Source of the DNA: Paraburkholderia domus
GTDB lineage: Bacteria > Pseudomonadota > Gammaproteobacteria > Burkholderiales > Burkholderiaceae
DNA length: 64,000 bases
Direction: 5' to 3'
Assembly: GCF_905220705.1 (NCBI RefSeq)
Contig: NZ_CAJNAT010000013.1
Location: 62,001-126,000, forward strand
The notes beneath the pieces are model-generated. The model searched no databases. It was not told where the DNA came from and saw nothing but the letters and a program-made list of their open reading frames with translations. Position 1 is the stretch's first letter; every line of letters begins with the position of its first letter. Both the position numbers and the translations under genes were made by a program. Positions 52,139 through 60,682 of the stretch are shown piece by piece.

Positions 52139-53413
52139 ATGAAGCTCGATTCCTATTGGCTCGACACCGCACCGCCGCTCGTTTCGGCGTGTGAAGGTCC
52201 GGTCGAAGGCCAGGCCGATGTCGTCGTGATCGGCGGCGGCTTCACCGGGCTGTCGGCGGCGCAGGCGTTGGGCAAGCGTGGCGCCGCGGTGACGGTGCTC
52301 GACGCGGGGCGCATCGGTGGCGGTGCGTCCGGGCGCAATGGTGGGCAGGTCAATACCGGCGTCGCGCAGGACTTCGTCGCGCTGGTCGCGCAAATGGGTG
52401 TGGAGCGGGCCAGTGCCTGCTACCGCGCGTTTTCGGATGCGGTCGATACGGTCGAGCGTCTGATTCGCGAGGAAAACATCGACTGCAATTACATTGCGAC
52501 CGGCAAGCTGAAGCTGGCGTCGAAACCGCATCACTTTGCGCACCTGGAGAAGACCGCGGAGTTGATCCGGCGTGAAGTCGATACGGATATCGAATTAATC
52601 GGACGTGAGCGTATCCGCAGCGAAATCCAGTCGGACAGTTTTTACGGCGGACTGCTGCAACGGCACGGCGGCCAGATGCATATGGGCAAGTTCACGGTCG
52701 GACTCGCCGAGGCCGCGGTCCGTCGCGGCGCGAAGCTATATGAAAACGCGGCGGTCACCGCGATCGCGAAGGATGGCAGCGGCTTCAAGGTCACCACGGC
52801 GCGCGGCGAAGTGCGCGCGAAGCAGGTGCTGATTGCCACCGGCCCGTCGCGGCATGGGCCGTTCGGCTGGTATCGGCGGCGTCTCGCGCCGGTGGGTTCG
52901 TTCATCGTCGTGACGGAACCGCTGTCGCCGGAGCTGCTGGCGCAGGTGTTTCCGAATCGGCGCGCCTATACCACCACGCGGCTGATGCACAACTACTTCC
53001 GCGTGACGCCCGATTCACGTTTGCTGTTCGGTGGCCGCGCGCGCTTCACGGCGTCCGAGCGGCCCTCCGATGCGAAGAGCGGACGGATTCTGCAAGAGGG
53101 GCTCGCCGCGATGTTTCCGATGTTGGCGAAAGCACGCATCGACTATTGCTGGGGCGGCCTCGTGGACATGACCGCCGATCGTCTGCCGCATGCCGGACAA
53201 CACGACGGGATTTACTTCTCACTGGGTTACAGCGGCCACGGCACGCAGATGTCGACGCACATGGGCCAGGTGATGGCCGACGTGATGGACGGCCACGAAG
53301 AGCGCAATCCGTGGCGCGAGTCCGAGTGGCCGGCGATTCCCGGCCACACCGGCAAACCCTGGTTCCTGCCGCTGGTGGGGACGTACTACCGCATCAAAGA
53401 CATTTTCTACTGA
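52139..53413 (+). CDS. FAD-dependent amine/amino-acid oxidase, PuuB/DadA-like
   Basis: Flavoprotein of 424 residues. The FAD motif VVVIGGGFTGLSAAQAL is at about residues 28-44, with GGGASGRNGGQVNTG next, as in gamma-glutamylputrescine oxidase PuuB and related DAO-family enzymes. The C-terminal SLGYSGHGTQMSTHMGQV completes the flavin site. It would oxidise an amine or N-substituted amino acid to an aldehyde or keto acid. No PuuA-type gamma-glutamyl ligase is present, so true glutamylputrescine is doubtful. ATG 52139 has AAGGA upstream. Confidence 0.8.
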   Translation: MKLDSYWLDTAPPLVSACEGPVEGQADVVVIGGGFTGLSAAQALGKRGAAVTVLDAGRIGGGASGRNGGQVNTGVAQDFVALVAQMGVERASACYRAFSDAVDTVERLIREENIDCNYIATGKLKLASKPHHFAHLEKTAELIRREVDTDIELIGRERIRSEIQSDSFYGGLLQRHGGQMHMGKFTVGLAEAAVRRGAKLYENAAVTAIAKDGSGFKVTTARGEVRAKQVLIATGPSRHGPFGWYRRRLAPVGSFIVVTEPLSPELLAQVFPNRRAYTTTRLMHNYFRVTPDSRLLFGGRARFTASERPSDAKSGRILQEGLAAMFPMLAKARIDYCWGGLVDMTADRLPHAGQHDGIYFSLGYSGHGTQMSTHMGQVMADVMDGHEERNPWRESEWPAIPGHTGKPWFLPLVGTYYRIKDIFY

Positions 53414-53480
53414 CGCTTCATTGTTGTATTGGCCATTAAAAACCACGCAGCTATCCCTGTCACCCTCGCGGAGAAGTTCG

Positions 53481-55097
53481 ATGAATAAGGAAAACTCGCA
53501 ATATGGCGCTCTTCAACTCGGCACCGAGTTGGAGCGATTGACGTCAAAAGGCGCGTCGCGTCGCGGCGTGCTGCGCGCGATGGCCGCGGCCGGCATGATG
53601 TCGGTAACAGGCGCCGGCTTGTTGACCGCGAGCGGTGCGGCATTGGCTCAAGCCAAGCCGAAGCAGGGCGGCAAGATCCGGGTGGCGACGCAGTCCGCCT
53701 CGGCCTCCGACACGCTCGATCCCGCGAAGGGCGCGCTCGGCACGGACTATGTCCGCGGCTTTATGTTCTACAACTGCCTGACCGAACTCGATTCGCATCT
53801 CGGCGCGAAGATGGCGCTCGCCACCTCGCTCGATACGAAGGATGCGACGGTGTGGGTCGCCAAGCTGCGCACCGGTGTGCAGTTCCACGACGGAAAGCCG
53901 CTCACGCCGGCGGACGTCGTGTACTCGATCATGCGCCACAAGGATCCGGCGACGGCATCGAAAGCGAAGACGCTTGCCGATCAGATCAAGGACGTGAAAG
54001 CGACGGGCCCGAACGAGGTAACGATTACGCTCGAAGGTCCGAACGCCGATCTGCCGGTGATTCTTGCCACCTCGCATTTCCAGATCATCAAGGACGGCAC
54101 CAAGGATTTCAAAACGGCGGTTGGCACCGGCCCGTTCAAGGTCAAGGAATTCTCGCCGGGCGTGCGTACGGTCGGCGTGAAAAACACGAATTACTGGAAG
54201 CCAGGCCTGCCGCATCTCGACGAAGTCGAATTGATCGGCATTGGCGATGAATCCGCGCGGGTGAACGCACTGCTCTCGGGCGATGTGCAACTGATCAATT
54301 CGGTGAGCCCGCGTTCGACCGCCCAGATCAAGGGCGCAGGTGGTTTCGCTGTGCTGGAGACGAAGACGGGCGAGTACACCGACCTGATCGTTCGCGACGA
54401 AGGCGGCATTACCGCTAACGACGATTTTCGGCGAGGCATGATGTACCTGCAGGATCGCGAGCAGATGCGCCGGGCGATCTTCCAGGGTTACGGCGCGATC
54501 GGCAACGACCAGCCCATCGATCCGACCAACAAGTACTACCTGGCCGGTTTGCCGCAGCGCGCCTTCGATCCGGACAAGGCGAAGTTCCATTTCCAGAAGG
54601 CCAAGGTAGGCAGCGCGCCGATCCAGATTTTCGCGTCGCCGGCGGCGGAAGGCTCGGTTGAAATGGCGATGTTCCTTCAGCAGGTGGCGCCGCAAGCCGG
54701 TCTGAATCTTCAGGTGTCGCGCGTGCCGGCCGACGGCTACTGGTCGAATCACTGGATGAAGCATCCGCTGGGTTTCGGCAATGTCAATGCGCGTCCGAGT
54801 GCCGACGTGATCTTCACCCAGTTCTTCAAGTCGGACGCACCGTGGAACGAAGCGAACTGGAAGAGCCCGAAGTTCGATCAGATGCTGCTTGCGGCACGCG
54901 GCGAACCGGACGATGCGAAGCGTAAGAAGATTTACGGCGACATGCAGGTGCTGGTGCATGAAACGGGCGGCGTCGGCATTCCGATGTTCCAGAGCTCGAT
55001 CGATGCCTACACGTCGAAGCTCAAGGGCCTCGGCTCGATTCCGCTGGCCGGCCTGATGGGTTTCATGTTCGCGGAAAACGTCTGGCTCGAAGCGTGA
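53481..55097 (+). CDS. Dipeptide/opine-type ABC transporter binding protein with Tat signal
   Basis: Solute-binding protein family 5, 538 residues. The N-terminal 56 residues contain a twin-arginine signal (SRRGVLRAMAAAG, hydrophobic stretch, then ALAQA), so it is likely exported folded. The mature part has the family pattern DTLDPAKGALGTDYVRGFMFYNCL and ADVVYSIMRHKDP. Family members bind dipeptides, opines, nickel or glutathione. ATG 53481 follows CGGAGAAG. It belongs with the permeases and fused ATPase downstream, from which three hairpins separate it. Confidence 0.83.
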   Translation: MNKENSQYGALQLGTELERLTSKGASRRGVLRAMAAAGMMSVTGAGLLTASGAALAQAKPKQGGKIRVATQSASASDTLDPAKGALGTDYVRGFMFYNCLTELDSHLGAKMALATSLDTKDATVWVAKLRTGVQFHDGKPLTPADVVYSIMRHKDPATASKAKTLADQIKDVKATGPNEVTITLEGPNADLPVILATSHFQIIKDGTKDFKTAVGTGPFKVKEFSPGVRTVGVKNTNYWKPGLPHLDEVELIGIGDESARVNALLSGDVQLINSVSPRSTAQIKGAGGFAVLETKTGEYTDLIVRDEGGITANDDFRRGMMYLQDREQMRRAIFQGYGAIGNDQPIDPTNKYYLAGLPQRAFDPDKAKFHFQKAKVGSAPIQIFASPAAEGSVEMAMFLQQVAPQAGLNLQVSRVPADGYWSNHWMKHPLGFGNVNARPSADVIFTQFFKSDAPWNEANWKSPKFDQMLLAARGEPDDAKRKKIYGDMQVLVHETGGVGIPMFQSSIDAYTSKLKGLGSIPLAGLMGFMFAENVWLEA

Positions 55098-55122
55098 GCA
55101 ACTGACGCGCAGTAACGAAGGG

Positions 55123-55145
55123 TTTCCAGTCTGGCGAACTGGAAA
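55123..55145 (+). terminator. Hairpin 1 after the binding-protein gene
   Basis: TTTCCAGT at 55123-55130 is exactly complementary to ACTGGAAA at 55138-55145 (7-base loop), 25 bases after the stop. It is probably a partial terminator or 3'-end stabiliser that lets the binding protein be made in excess over the permeases. Confidence 0.45.
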
Positions 55146-55161
55146 GTCGGACCCGGCAACA

Positions 55162-55188
55162 CGCACGCCGCTGATCGAGTGGCGTGCG
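55162..55188 (+). terminator. Hairpin 2 in the same gap
   Basis: CGCACGCC at 55162-55169 pairs with GGCGTGCG at 55181-55188 (11-base loop), followed by GCTTTAAC. It is the second of three hairpins in a 168-base gap between the binding protein and the first permease. Confidence 0.4.
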
Positions 55189-55214
55189 GCTTTAACGGCA
55201 ACTACGTTGCATGG

Positions 55215-55248
55215 GATCGGAGTAAGCGCTAAAGCGCCAACTCCGATC
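55215..55248. repeat. 34-base dyad element, copy 2
   Basis: GATCGGAGT (55215-55223) pairs with ACTCCGATC (55240-55248) and GCGCT with AGCGC inside, leaving two mismatched positions between the blocks. Length and layout are the same as the copy at 51334-51367, with base pairs C-G to T-A and T-A to C-G swapped. It ends 17 bases before the permease start and just before its GAGGAGA ribosome site. Confidence 0.6.
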
Positions 55249-55265
55249 GACAGAGGAGACTTTCG

Positions 55266-56219
55266 ATGAAAGCACACGCGCAACGACTCATTGCCGCGCG
55301 CCTTGGCCTCGCGCTGCTTACGCTGCTGCTGGTCTCGGCAGTCGTGTTCGCCATCACCGGGCTGCTTCCCGGCGATGCGGCTCAACAAGCGCTCGGCCAG
55401 GCGGCAACCCCGGAAGCCGTCGCGGCATTGCGGCATCAGTTCGGTCTCGACCAACCGGCGCTGCAACGCTACTTCGAGTGGCTCATTCATATTGTCAGCG
55501 GCAACTTCGGCACCTCGTTGTCGAACAATCTGCCGGTCAGCGAGCTGATCGCCACGCGCCTGCCGAATTCGCTGGTGCTGGCCGGTCTGACGGCGCTGGT
55601 CTCGGTGCCCGTGGCCTTGCTGATCGGTATTTCGTCGGCGATGTTCCGCGGCTCGCTGCTCGACCGGACGCTCAACGTGCTCACGCTGTCGACGGTCGCC
55701 GTGCCGGAGTTCCTGATCGCCACCATCGCGGTGCTGATCTTCGCCGTCAAGCTGCGCTGGCTGCCCGCGCTGTCGTATCTCTCGGAGGTGCATTCGTTCG
55801 GCGCGCTGCTGCGCATCTACGCGATGCCGGTGATGACGCTGTGCTGCGTGATCGTCGCGCAGATGGCGCGCATGACGCGCGCCGCGGTGCTCGACCAGCT
55901 CAATTCGTCGTACGTTGAAATGGCGGTGCTCAAGGGCGCGTCGCCCGCGCGCGTGGTGTTGCGGCATGTGTTGCCCAACACCATCGGGCCGATTGCCAAT
56001 GCGGTGGCGTTGAGCCTGTCGTATCTGTTCGGCGGCGTGGTGATCGTGGAGTCGATCTTCAACTATCCCGGCCTCGCGAGCCTGATGGTCGACGCCGTCA
56101 CCAACCGCGACATGCCGCTCGTGCAGGGCTGCGTGATGGTGTTCTGCGCGGCGTATCTCGCGTTGGTGCTGATCGCCGACCTGTGTCAAATCGTATCCAA
56201 CCCGAGGCTGCGTCGATGA
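55266..56219 (+). CDS. ABC transporter permease, DppB-like
   Basis: Inner-membrane permease of 317 residues with six membrane segments. The first helix is followed by a periplasmic loop with PGDAAQQALGQAATPEAVAAL, and the cytoplasmic EAA-type loop (YVEMAVLKGASPARVVLRHVLPN near residues 216-238) contacts the ATPase. GAGGAGA at 55254-55260 precedes the start. The last base of its stop overlaps the next start region (ATGA), giving coupling. It belongs to the dipeptide/opine/nickel permease family. Confidence 0.87.
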   Translation: MKAHAQRLIAARLGLALLTLLLVSAVVFAITGLLPGDAAQQALGQAATPEAVAALRHQFGLDQPALQRYFEWLIHIVSGNFGTSLSNNLPVSELIATRLPNSLVLAGLTALVSVPVALLIGISSAMFRGSLLDRTLNVLTLSTVAVPEFLIATIAVLIFAVKLRWLPALSYLSEVHSFGALLRIYAMPVMTLCCVIVAQMARMTRAAVLDQLNSSYVEMAVLKGASPARVVLRHVLPNTIGPIANAVALSLSYLFGGVVIVESIFNYPGLASLMVDAVTNRDMPLVQGCVMVFCAAYLALVLIADLCQIVSNPRLRR

Positions 56220-57172
56220 TGAGCCAACCTACCAATCCCCACGTTCCTCATGTGCCCCATGCCAGCACCGAGCTGTACGACCTGGGCGTCGATGAACCCG
56301 TCATCGAGACGCCAGTCGTCGAAACTGCCGCGCTGAAACAGGGCGTGTTGAAACGGCTGGTGCAGCGCTTCTCCGTGCTCGGCCTGATCGGCCTCGTGCT
56401 GGTGACGTTCTGGCTGATCGTCGCGTTCATCGGGCCGCTGGTTGCACCGTATAACGGCGGCACGCTGACATCGACGGAGATTTTCGGCAGCTATAGCACG
56501 GCGTATCCGCTCGGCACCGACTATCTCGGCCGCGATATGTTGAGCCGGATTCTCTACGGCGCGCGCTATACGGTGGGCCTCGCGCTGGCTGCCGCGGTGC
56601 TCGCCAGTTTGATCGGCACGTTCTTCGGTTTGCTCGCCGCGGTGTCCACGCGCTGGGTCGATGAAATCCTGAGCCGTCTGTTCGACGCGCTGATTTCGAT
56701 TCCGAGCAAGGTGCTCGCGCTGGTTGTGATCGCGGCGTTCGGTTCGTCGATCACGATGCTGACGACCGTCGCCGCGTTGGCCTATATCCCCGGTGCATTC
56801 CGCATTTCGCGCTCGCTTGCTGTGAACCTGATGGGTCTCGAATACGTGCAGGTAGCCAGGGCGCGCGGCGAAGGCATCTTCTATATCGCACGCGTCGAAG
56901 TGCTGCCGAACATGATTCATCCGATGCTCGCCGATTTCGGTTTGCGCTTCGTGTTCATTGTGCTGCTGCTGAGCGGGTTGAGTTTTCTCGGTCTTGGTGT
57001 GCAGCCGCCGAACGCCGATTGGGGTTCGCTCGTGCGCGAGAACATCGGCGGTTTGTCGGAGGGTGCGCCTGCCGTTCTGATGCCGGCGGTCGCGATCGCG
57101 ACGCTGACCATCGGCATGAATCTGCTGATCGACAACCTGCGGCGTCGTGGCCGTAGCCATGGAGGTGCATGA
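56216..57172 (+). CDS. ABC transporter permease, DppC-like
   Basis: Second permease, 318 residues, with a polar N-terminal tail of about 50 residues (rich in H, P and E) before the first helix. The EAA-type loop is YVQVARARGEGIFYIARVEVLPN near residues 215-237, and GLSFLGLGVQPPNADWG follows as in DppC. ATG 56216 overlaps the previous stop; ATG 56219 directly after is an equal option. Together with the DppB-like protein it forms the channel fed by the Tat-exported binding protein. Confidence 0.87.
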   Translation: MMSQPTNPHVPHVPHASTELYDLGVDEPVIETPVVETAALKQGVLKRLVQRFSVLGLIGLVLVTFWLIVAFIGPLVAPYNGGTLTSTEIFGSYSTAYPLGTDYLGRDMLSRILYGARYTVGLALAAAVLASLIGTFFGLLAAVSTRWVDEILSRLFDALISIPSKVLALVVIAAFGSSITMLTTVAALAYIPGAFRISRSLAVNLMGLEYVQVARARGEGIFYIARVEVLPNMIHPMLADFGLRFVFIVLLLSGLSFLGLGVQPPNADWGSLVRENIGGLSEGAPAVLMPAVAIATLTIGMNLLIDNLRRRGRSHGGA

Positions 57173-59016
57173 TGGCTGATCGGGACATGATTGAAGTGAA
57201 GGGCCTGCGGGTGGTCGCGGGTGCGGCTCCGGGGCCGGTGACCGAGATCGTCAAGGGCGTCGACTTTTCGGTGAAGAAGGGCGAGGTGCTGGCGCTGATC
57301 GGCGAGTCCGGGTCGGGCAAGACGACTATCGCGCTGGCATTGCTCGGTTATGCGCGGGCGGGTTGTTCGATTAGCGGCGGCTCGATCCGTATCGGCGACG
57401 AAGATGTGCTGTCGCTCGATGCCAAAGGCCGTCGTGCGTTACGGTCGCGGACTGTAGCTTATGTGGCGCAGAGTGCGGCGGCGGGTTTCAATCCGGCACG
57501 TACGATCATGGATCAGGTCACCGAACCGGCGTTGCTGCATCACTTGATGACGAAAGACGCAGCGCGCACGAAAGCGATCAGCCTGTTCCGCGCGCTTGCG
57601 CTGCCCGCGCCGGAGACGATCGGCGACCGGTATCCGCATCAGGTGTCCGGCGGTCAGTTGCAGCGCCTGATGGCCGCGATGGCGTTGATCACCGATCCCG
57701 CTGTCGTCGTGTTCGACGAACCCACCACTGCGCTCGATGTCACCACGCAGATCGAAGTGCTCGCGGCCTTCAAGAAAGTGATTCGCGAACTCGGCACGAC
57801 CGCCGTGTATGTGTCGCACGACCTGGCTGTGGTCGCGCAGATGGCGGACCGCATCGTCGTGCTGAACGGCGGCGCGGTGAAGGAGAATGGGGCGGTCGCG
57901 CAAGTGCTCGATGCGCCTGTGGATGCCTATACGCGTCAACTGCTCGCTGCCACGCGCCGCCCGGAAATGGAGCTGGAGCCGCAGCAGCAGGTCGGCAATC
58001 ACATCCCGCCACTGCTCGAAATTCGCGGACTCGCGGCAGGCTATGGACGGATCGACCGCTTCGGCGCACCGGCTGTGCGCGTGCTCGACGACGTCAGCCT
58101 GTCGATTCCTCGCGGCAGCACGCTCGGGGTGATCGGCGAATCCGGCTCCGGCAAGACGACGCTCGCGCGTGTGGTGGCCGGTCTGGTCGACCGCGCGCGC
58201 GGCGAAGTGCTGTTCGACGGCAAGCCGTTGCCCGCACAACTGTCGCGCCGCACGCCGGAGCAGTACCGGCAGATTCAAATCGTGTTCCAGAATGCCGACA
58301 CCGCGCTGAACCCGAGCCATTCGATCGCCGATATCCTGGGCCGTCCGCTGGCGTTTTATCACCATCTGCGCGGCTCGGCCGCTAAGAAACGCATGCTGGA
58401 ACTGCTCGATCTGGTGAAGCTGCCGGCTTCGATCGCTACGCGTACGCCGGCCGGACTCTCCGGCGGCCAGAAGCAGCGTGTGAATCTGGCGCGCGCGCTT
58501 GCCGCCGATCCCGCGTTGATCCTTTGCGACGAAGTGACTTCCGCGCTCGATACGGTGGTTGGCGCGGCGATCCTCGATCTGCTGGCCGAATTGCGCCGTG
58601 AATTGGGTGTGTCGTACATGTTCATTAGCCACGACATCTCGACCGTGCGCGCGATCTGCGACGAAGTGATCGTGCTGTACGCGGGGCATCGTGTGGAAGC
58701 CGGACAGCGCGACGTGCTCGCCGCGCCGCCGTATCACCCCTACACGGGCTTGCTGGTCGATTCGGTGCCCGCTTTGAAGCCCGGCTGGCTCGATGCCCGC
58801 CGCGAGATTGGTTGTGCCGCGTTGCCGCCGATGGGCGAGAGCGCCAATATTCCCGAGCTGTGCTCGTTCCGTGCACGCTGCCCGGTACGCATCGACGGGA
58901 TGTGCAATATGACGCCGCCGGCCATGAAGAAGCTGCCTTCGGGCGCTGAGATTCTTTGCCATCATCCAGCGGCGGAATTGAATCGCTTGCAGACCGAAGA
59001 GGTGACCCCGGTATGA
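57172..59016 (+). CDS. ABC transporter ATPase, DppD-DppF fusion
   Basis: Protein of 614 residues holding two complete ATPase domains. Each has Walker A GESGSGKTT (first near residues 44-52, second near 323-331); the signatures are VSGGQLQR and LSGGQKQR; Walker B VVVFDEP and LILCDEV. The C-terminal CSFRARCPVRIDG region carries the oligopeptide-ATPase cysteine motif. Most systems encode the two ATPases separately. ATG 57172 is favoured over ATG 57169 because GGAGGT lies at 57161-57166. It is coupled to the preceding permease and, through ATGA, to the ferredoxin-like gene. Confidence 0.88.
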   Translation: MADRDMIEVKGLRVVAGAAPGPVTEIVKGVDFSVKKGEVLALIGESGSGKTTIALALLGYARAGCSISGGSIRIGDEDVLSLDAKGRRALRSRTVAYVAQSAAAGFNPARTIMDQVTEPALLHHLMTKDAARTKAISLFRALALPAPETIGDRYPHQVSGGQLQRLMAAMALITDPAVVVFDEPTTALDVTTQIEVLAAFKKVIRELGTTAVYVSHDLAVVAQMADRIVVLNGGAVKENGAVAQVLDAPVDAYTRQLLAATRRPEMELEPQQQVGNHIPPLLEIRGLAAGYGRIDRFGAPAVRVLDDVSLSIPRGSTLGVIGESGSGKTTLARVVAGLVDRARGEVLFDGKPLPAQLSRRTPEQYRQIQIVFQNADTALNPSHSIADILGRPLAFYHHLRGSAAKKRMLELLDLVKLPASIATRTPAGLSGGQKQRVNLARALAADPALILCDEVTSALDTVVGAAILDLLAELRRELGVSYMFISHDISTVRAICDEVIVLYAGHRVEAGQRDVLAAPPYHPYTGLLVDSVPALKPGWLDARREIGCAALPPMGESANIPELCSFRARCPVRIDGMCNMTPPAMKKLPSGAEILCHHPAAELNRLQTEEVTPV

Positions 59017-59327
59017 ACGGACGATTTGTGCGACTCGCGGAGACGGGCCGCAAGACCTTCCCGATTACGGTGGACGGCGTCGTGCGCGAGGCAGCCGAGG
59101 GCGACACGTTGATGGTCGCTTTGCTGACCGGCGTGGACACGTTGCGCGATTCCGAATTCGGCGATGGCCGCCGCGCCGGTTTCTGCCTGATGGGCGCGTG
59201 CCAGGATTGCTGGGTCTGGACGGCGCAAGGCGAACGCATGCGGGCGTGCAGTACGCCCGCGGCGCCCGGCATGTCGATCGTGACGAAGCTGGCCGAAGCC
59301 GAGGAGGGTATATGGCCCCGCGTGTAG
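59013..59327 (+). CDS. [2Fe-2S] ferredoxin-like subunit of a three-subunit dehydrogenase (HcnA-like)
   Basis: A 104-residue protein with cysteines C58, C63, C66 and C79 in a CxxxxCxxC-x12-C pattern that binds one [2Fe-2S] cluster. It corresponds to the small subunit of HcnABC-type hydrogen cyanide synthase, opine oxidases and D-hydroxyproline dehydrogenase, where it passes electrons from the flavin subunits to the respiratory chain. ATG 59013 overlaps the ATPase stop by ATGA; the next gene starts 15 bases before this one ends. Translation is thus closely linked to import. Confidence 0.8.
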   Translation: MNGRFVRLAETGRKTFPITVDGVVREAAEGDTLMVALLTGVDTLRDSEFGDGRRAGFCLMGACQDCWVWTAQGERMRACSTPAAPGMSIVTKLAEAEEGIWPRV

Positions 59328-60682
59328 TGATCATCGGCACCGGGCCGGCGGGCGTGCGCGCTGCGCAGGCGCTGGTCGAAGCCGGGTTGCGGCCGACGGT
59401 CGTCGACGAAGGGCGGCGTGACGGCGGCCAGATCTATCGGCGGCAGCCGGAGGGTTTTTCACGCAGCTATGAGACCTTGTACGGCACCGAGGCCGAGCGT
59501 GCTGCTTCGCTGCATCAGCGCTTCGATGCGCTGAAGGGCAAGATCGATTATCTGCCGGAGACGCTGGTCTGGAATATCTCGCCGAACACCGTGCATCTGG
59601 CGAGCGGCACGCGCTACCAGACGCTGACGTTCGATTCGCTTATTGTTTGCAGCGGCGCGACCGATCGGCTGATGCCGGTCAAGGGCTGGCACCAGGCGGG
59701 CACCTATAGCCTCGGCGGCGCGCAGGTTGCGCTGAAATCGCAGGGCTGCGCGATCGGCTCGCGCATCGTGATGATGGGCAGCGGTCCGTTGCTGTATCTC
59801 GTGGCGGCGCAATACGTGAAGGCGGGTGCGCAGGTGGCCGCGGTGCTCGATACGTCGACATTCATGCAGCGTGTGGCCGCGCTGCCTCGTTTGCTGGCGA
59901 TTCCTGCCGCGCTCAAAAAGGGCATTGCGTTGACGCGTGTGCTTGCGAAGGCGCGCGTGCCGGTTCATCGTGGCGTGCAGCCTCTGGAAATCAAAGGCTC
60001 GCCGCAGCAAGGCGTGAGCGGCGTCGTGGTTGCATTGCCTGGCGGCGAGCTACTCGAACTCGCGTGCGATGCCGTCGCGCTCGGCTATCACCTGCGTCCC
60101 GAGACGCAACTTGCGGACCTCGCGGGGTGCCGCTTCCTGTTCGACGACAACGCGCAGCAGTGGCTTCCGCAAATCGACGACGACGGCCGTAGCAGCGTCA
60201 AGGGCGTTTATCTGGCGGGCGATGGTGCAAGAGTTCGCGGTGCGGACGCAGCCGAACGTTCGGGCCGGCTCGCTGCACTGGCGGCATTGCACGATCACGG
60301 CATGCAGGTTGAAGGCGTCGAAGGCTTGCGTGCCGAACTCGCGCGTTTCACGCGTTTCGCAGCGGGCCTGCGCGAAGCCTTTCCATGGCCCGCGAAATTC
60401 GCCGCGTCCCTGCCGGATGAAACGATCGTCTGCCGCTGTGAAGCCATTACAGCCGGCGAACTGCGCCGCGTCGTGCAGGCGACCGGCGCCCAGGAAGCCA
60501 ATCGCGCGAAGGCGTTTTCGCGCGTCGGCATGGGCCGCTGCCAGGGGCGTTACTGTGGCCACGCAGGCGCAGAGATCATCGCGGCGGCGGCCTCGGTGCC
60601 CTTGTCCTCGGTGGGACGGCTGCGTGGTCAGGCGCCCGTCAAACCGCTGCCGGTGGCGCTTGCCGAAGAGGTGAGCGAATGA
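59312..60682 (+). CDS. NAD(P)/FAD-dependent oxidoreductase subunit (HcnB / opine oxidase alpha-like)
   Basis: A 456-residue flavoprotein. IIGTGPAGVRAAQALVEAG at about residues 7-25 binds FAD, GSRIVMMGSGPLLYLVAAQYVKAGAQ near 147-172 is the second Rossmann fold, and VCRCEAITAGE with CQGRYCGH near the C-terminus forms a BFD-like [2Fe-2S] site. This combination is typical of the alpha subunit of opine oxidases, HcnB and heterotrimeric proline/hydroxyproline dehydrogenases. ATG 59312 has GAGGAGGG upstream and lies inside the ferredoxin gene; its stop overlaps the next start. Confidence 0.82.
   Translation: MAPRVVIIGTGPAGVRAAQALVEAGLRPTVVDEGRRDGGQIYRRQPEGFSRSYETLYGTEAERAASLHQRFDALKGKIDYLPETLVWNISPNTVHLASGTRYQTLTFDSLIVCSGATDRLMPVKGWHQAGTYSLGGAQVALKSQGCAIGSRIVMMGSGPLLYLVAAQYVKAGAQVAAVLDTSTFMQRVAALPRLLAIPAALKKGIALTRVLAKARVPVHRGVQPLEIKGSPQQGVSGVVVALPGGELLELACDAVALGYHLRPETQLADLAGCRFLFDDNAQQWLPQIDDDGRSSVKGVYLAGDGARVRGADAAERSGRLAALAALHDHGMQVEGVEGLRAELARFTRFAAGLREAFPWPAKFAASLPDETIVCRCEAITAGELRRVVQATGAQEANRAKAFSRVGMGRCQGRYCGHAGAEIIAAAASVPLSSVGRLRGQAPVKPLPVALAEEVSE

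Noticed and set aside
52139..53413. Assignment as gamma-glutamylputrescine oxidase puuB
   Set aside because: Family motifs agree, but no PuuA ligase, PuuD hydrolase or PuuP importer is present, so the specific name is not justified.
53544..56189. Very long minus-strand open frame (about 880 codons) across the binding-protein and first permease genes
   Set aside because: It is antisense to two clear genes, its translation is rich in His, Arg and Gln without domain motifs, and long antisense frames are expected in GC-rich DNA.
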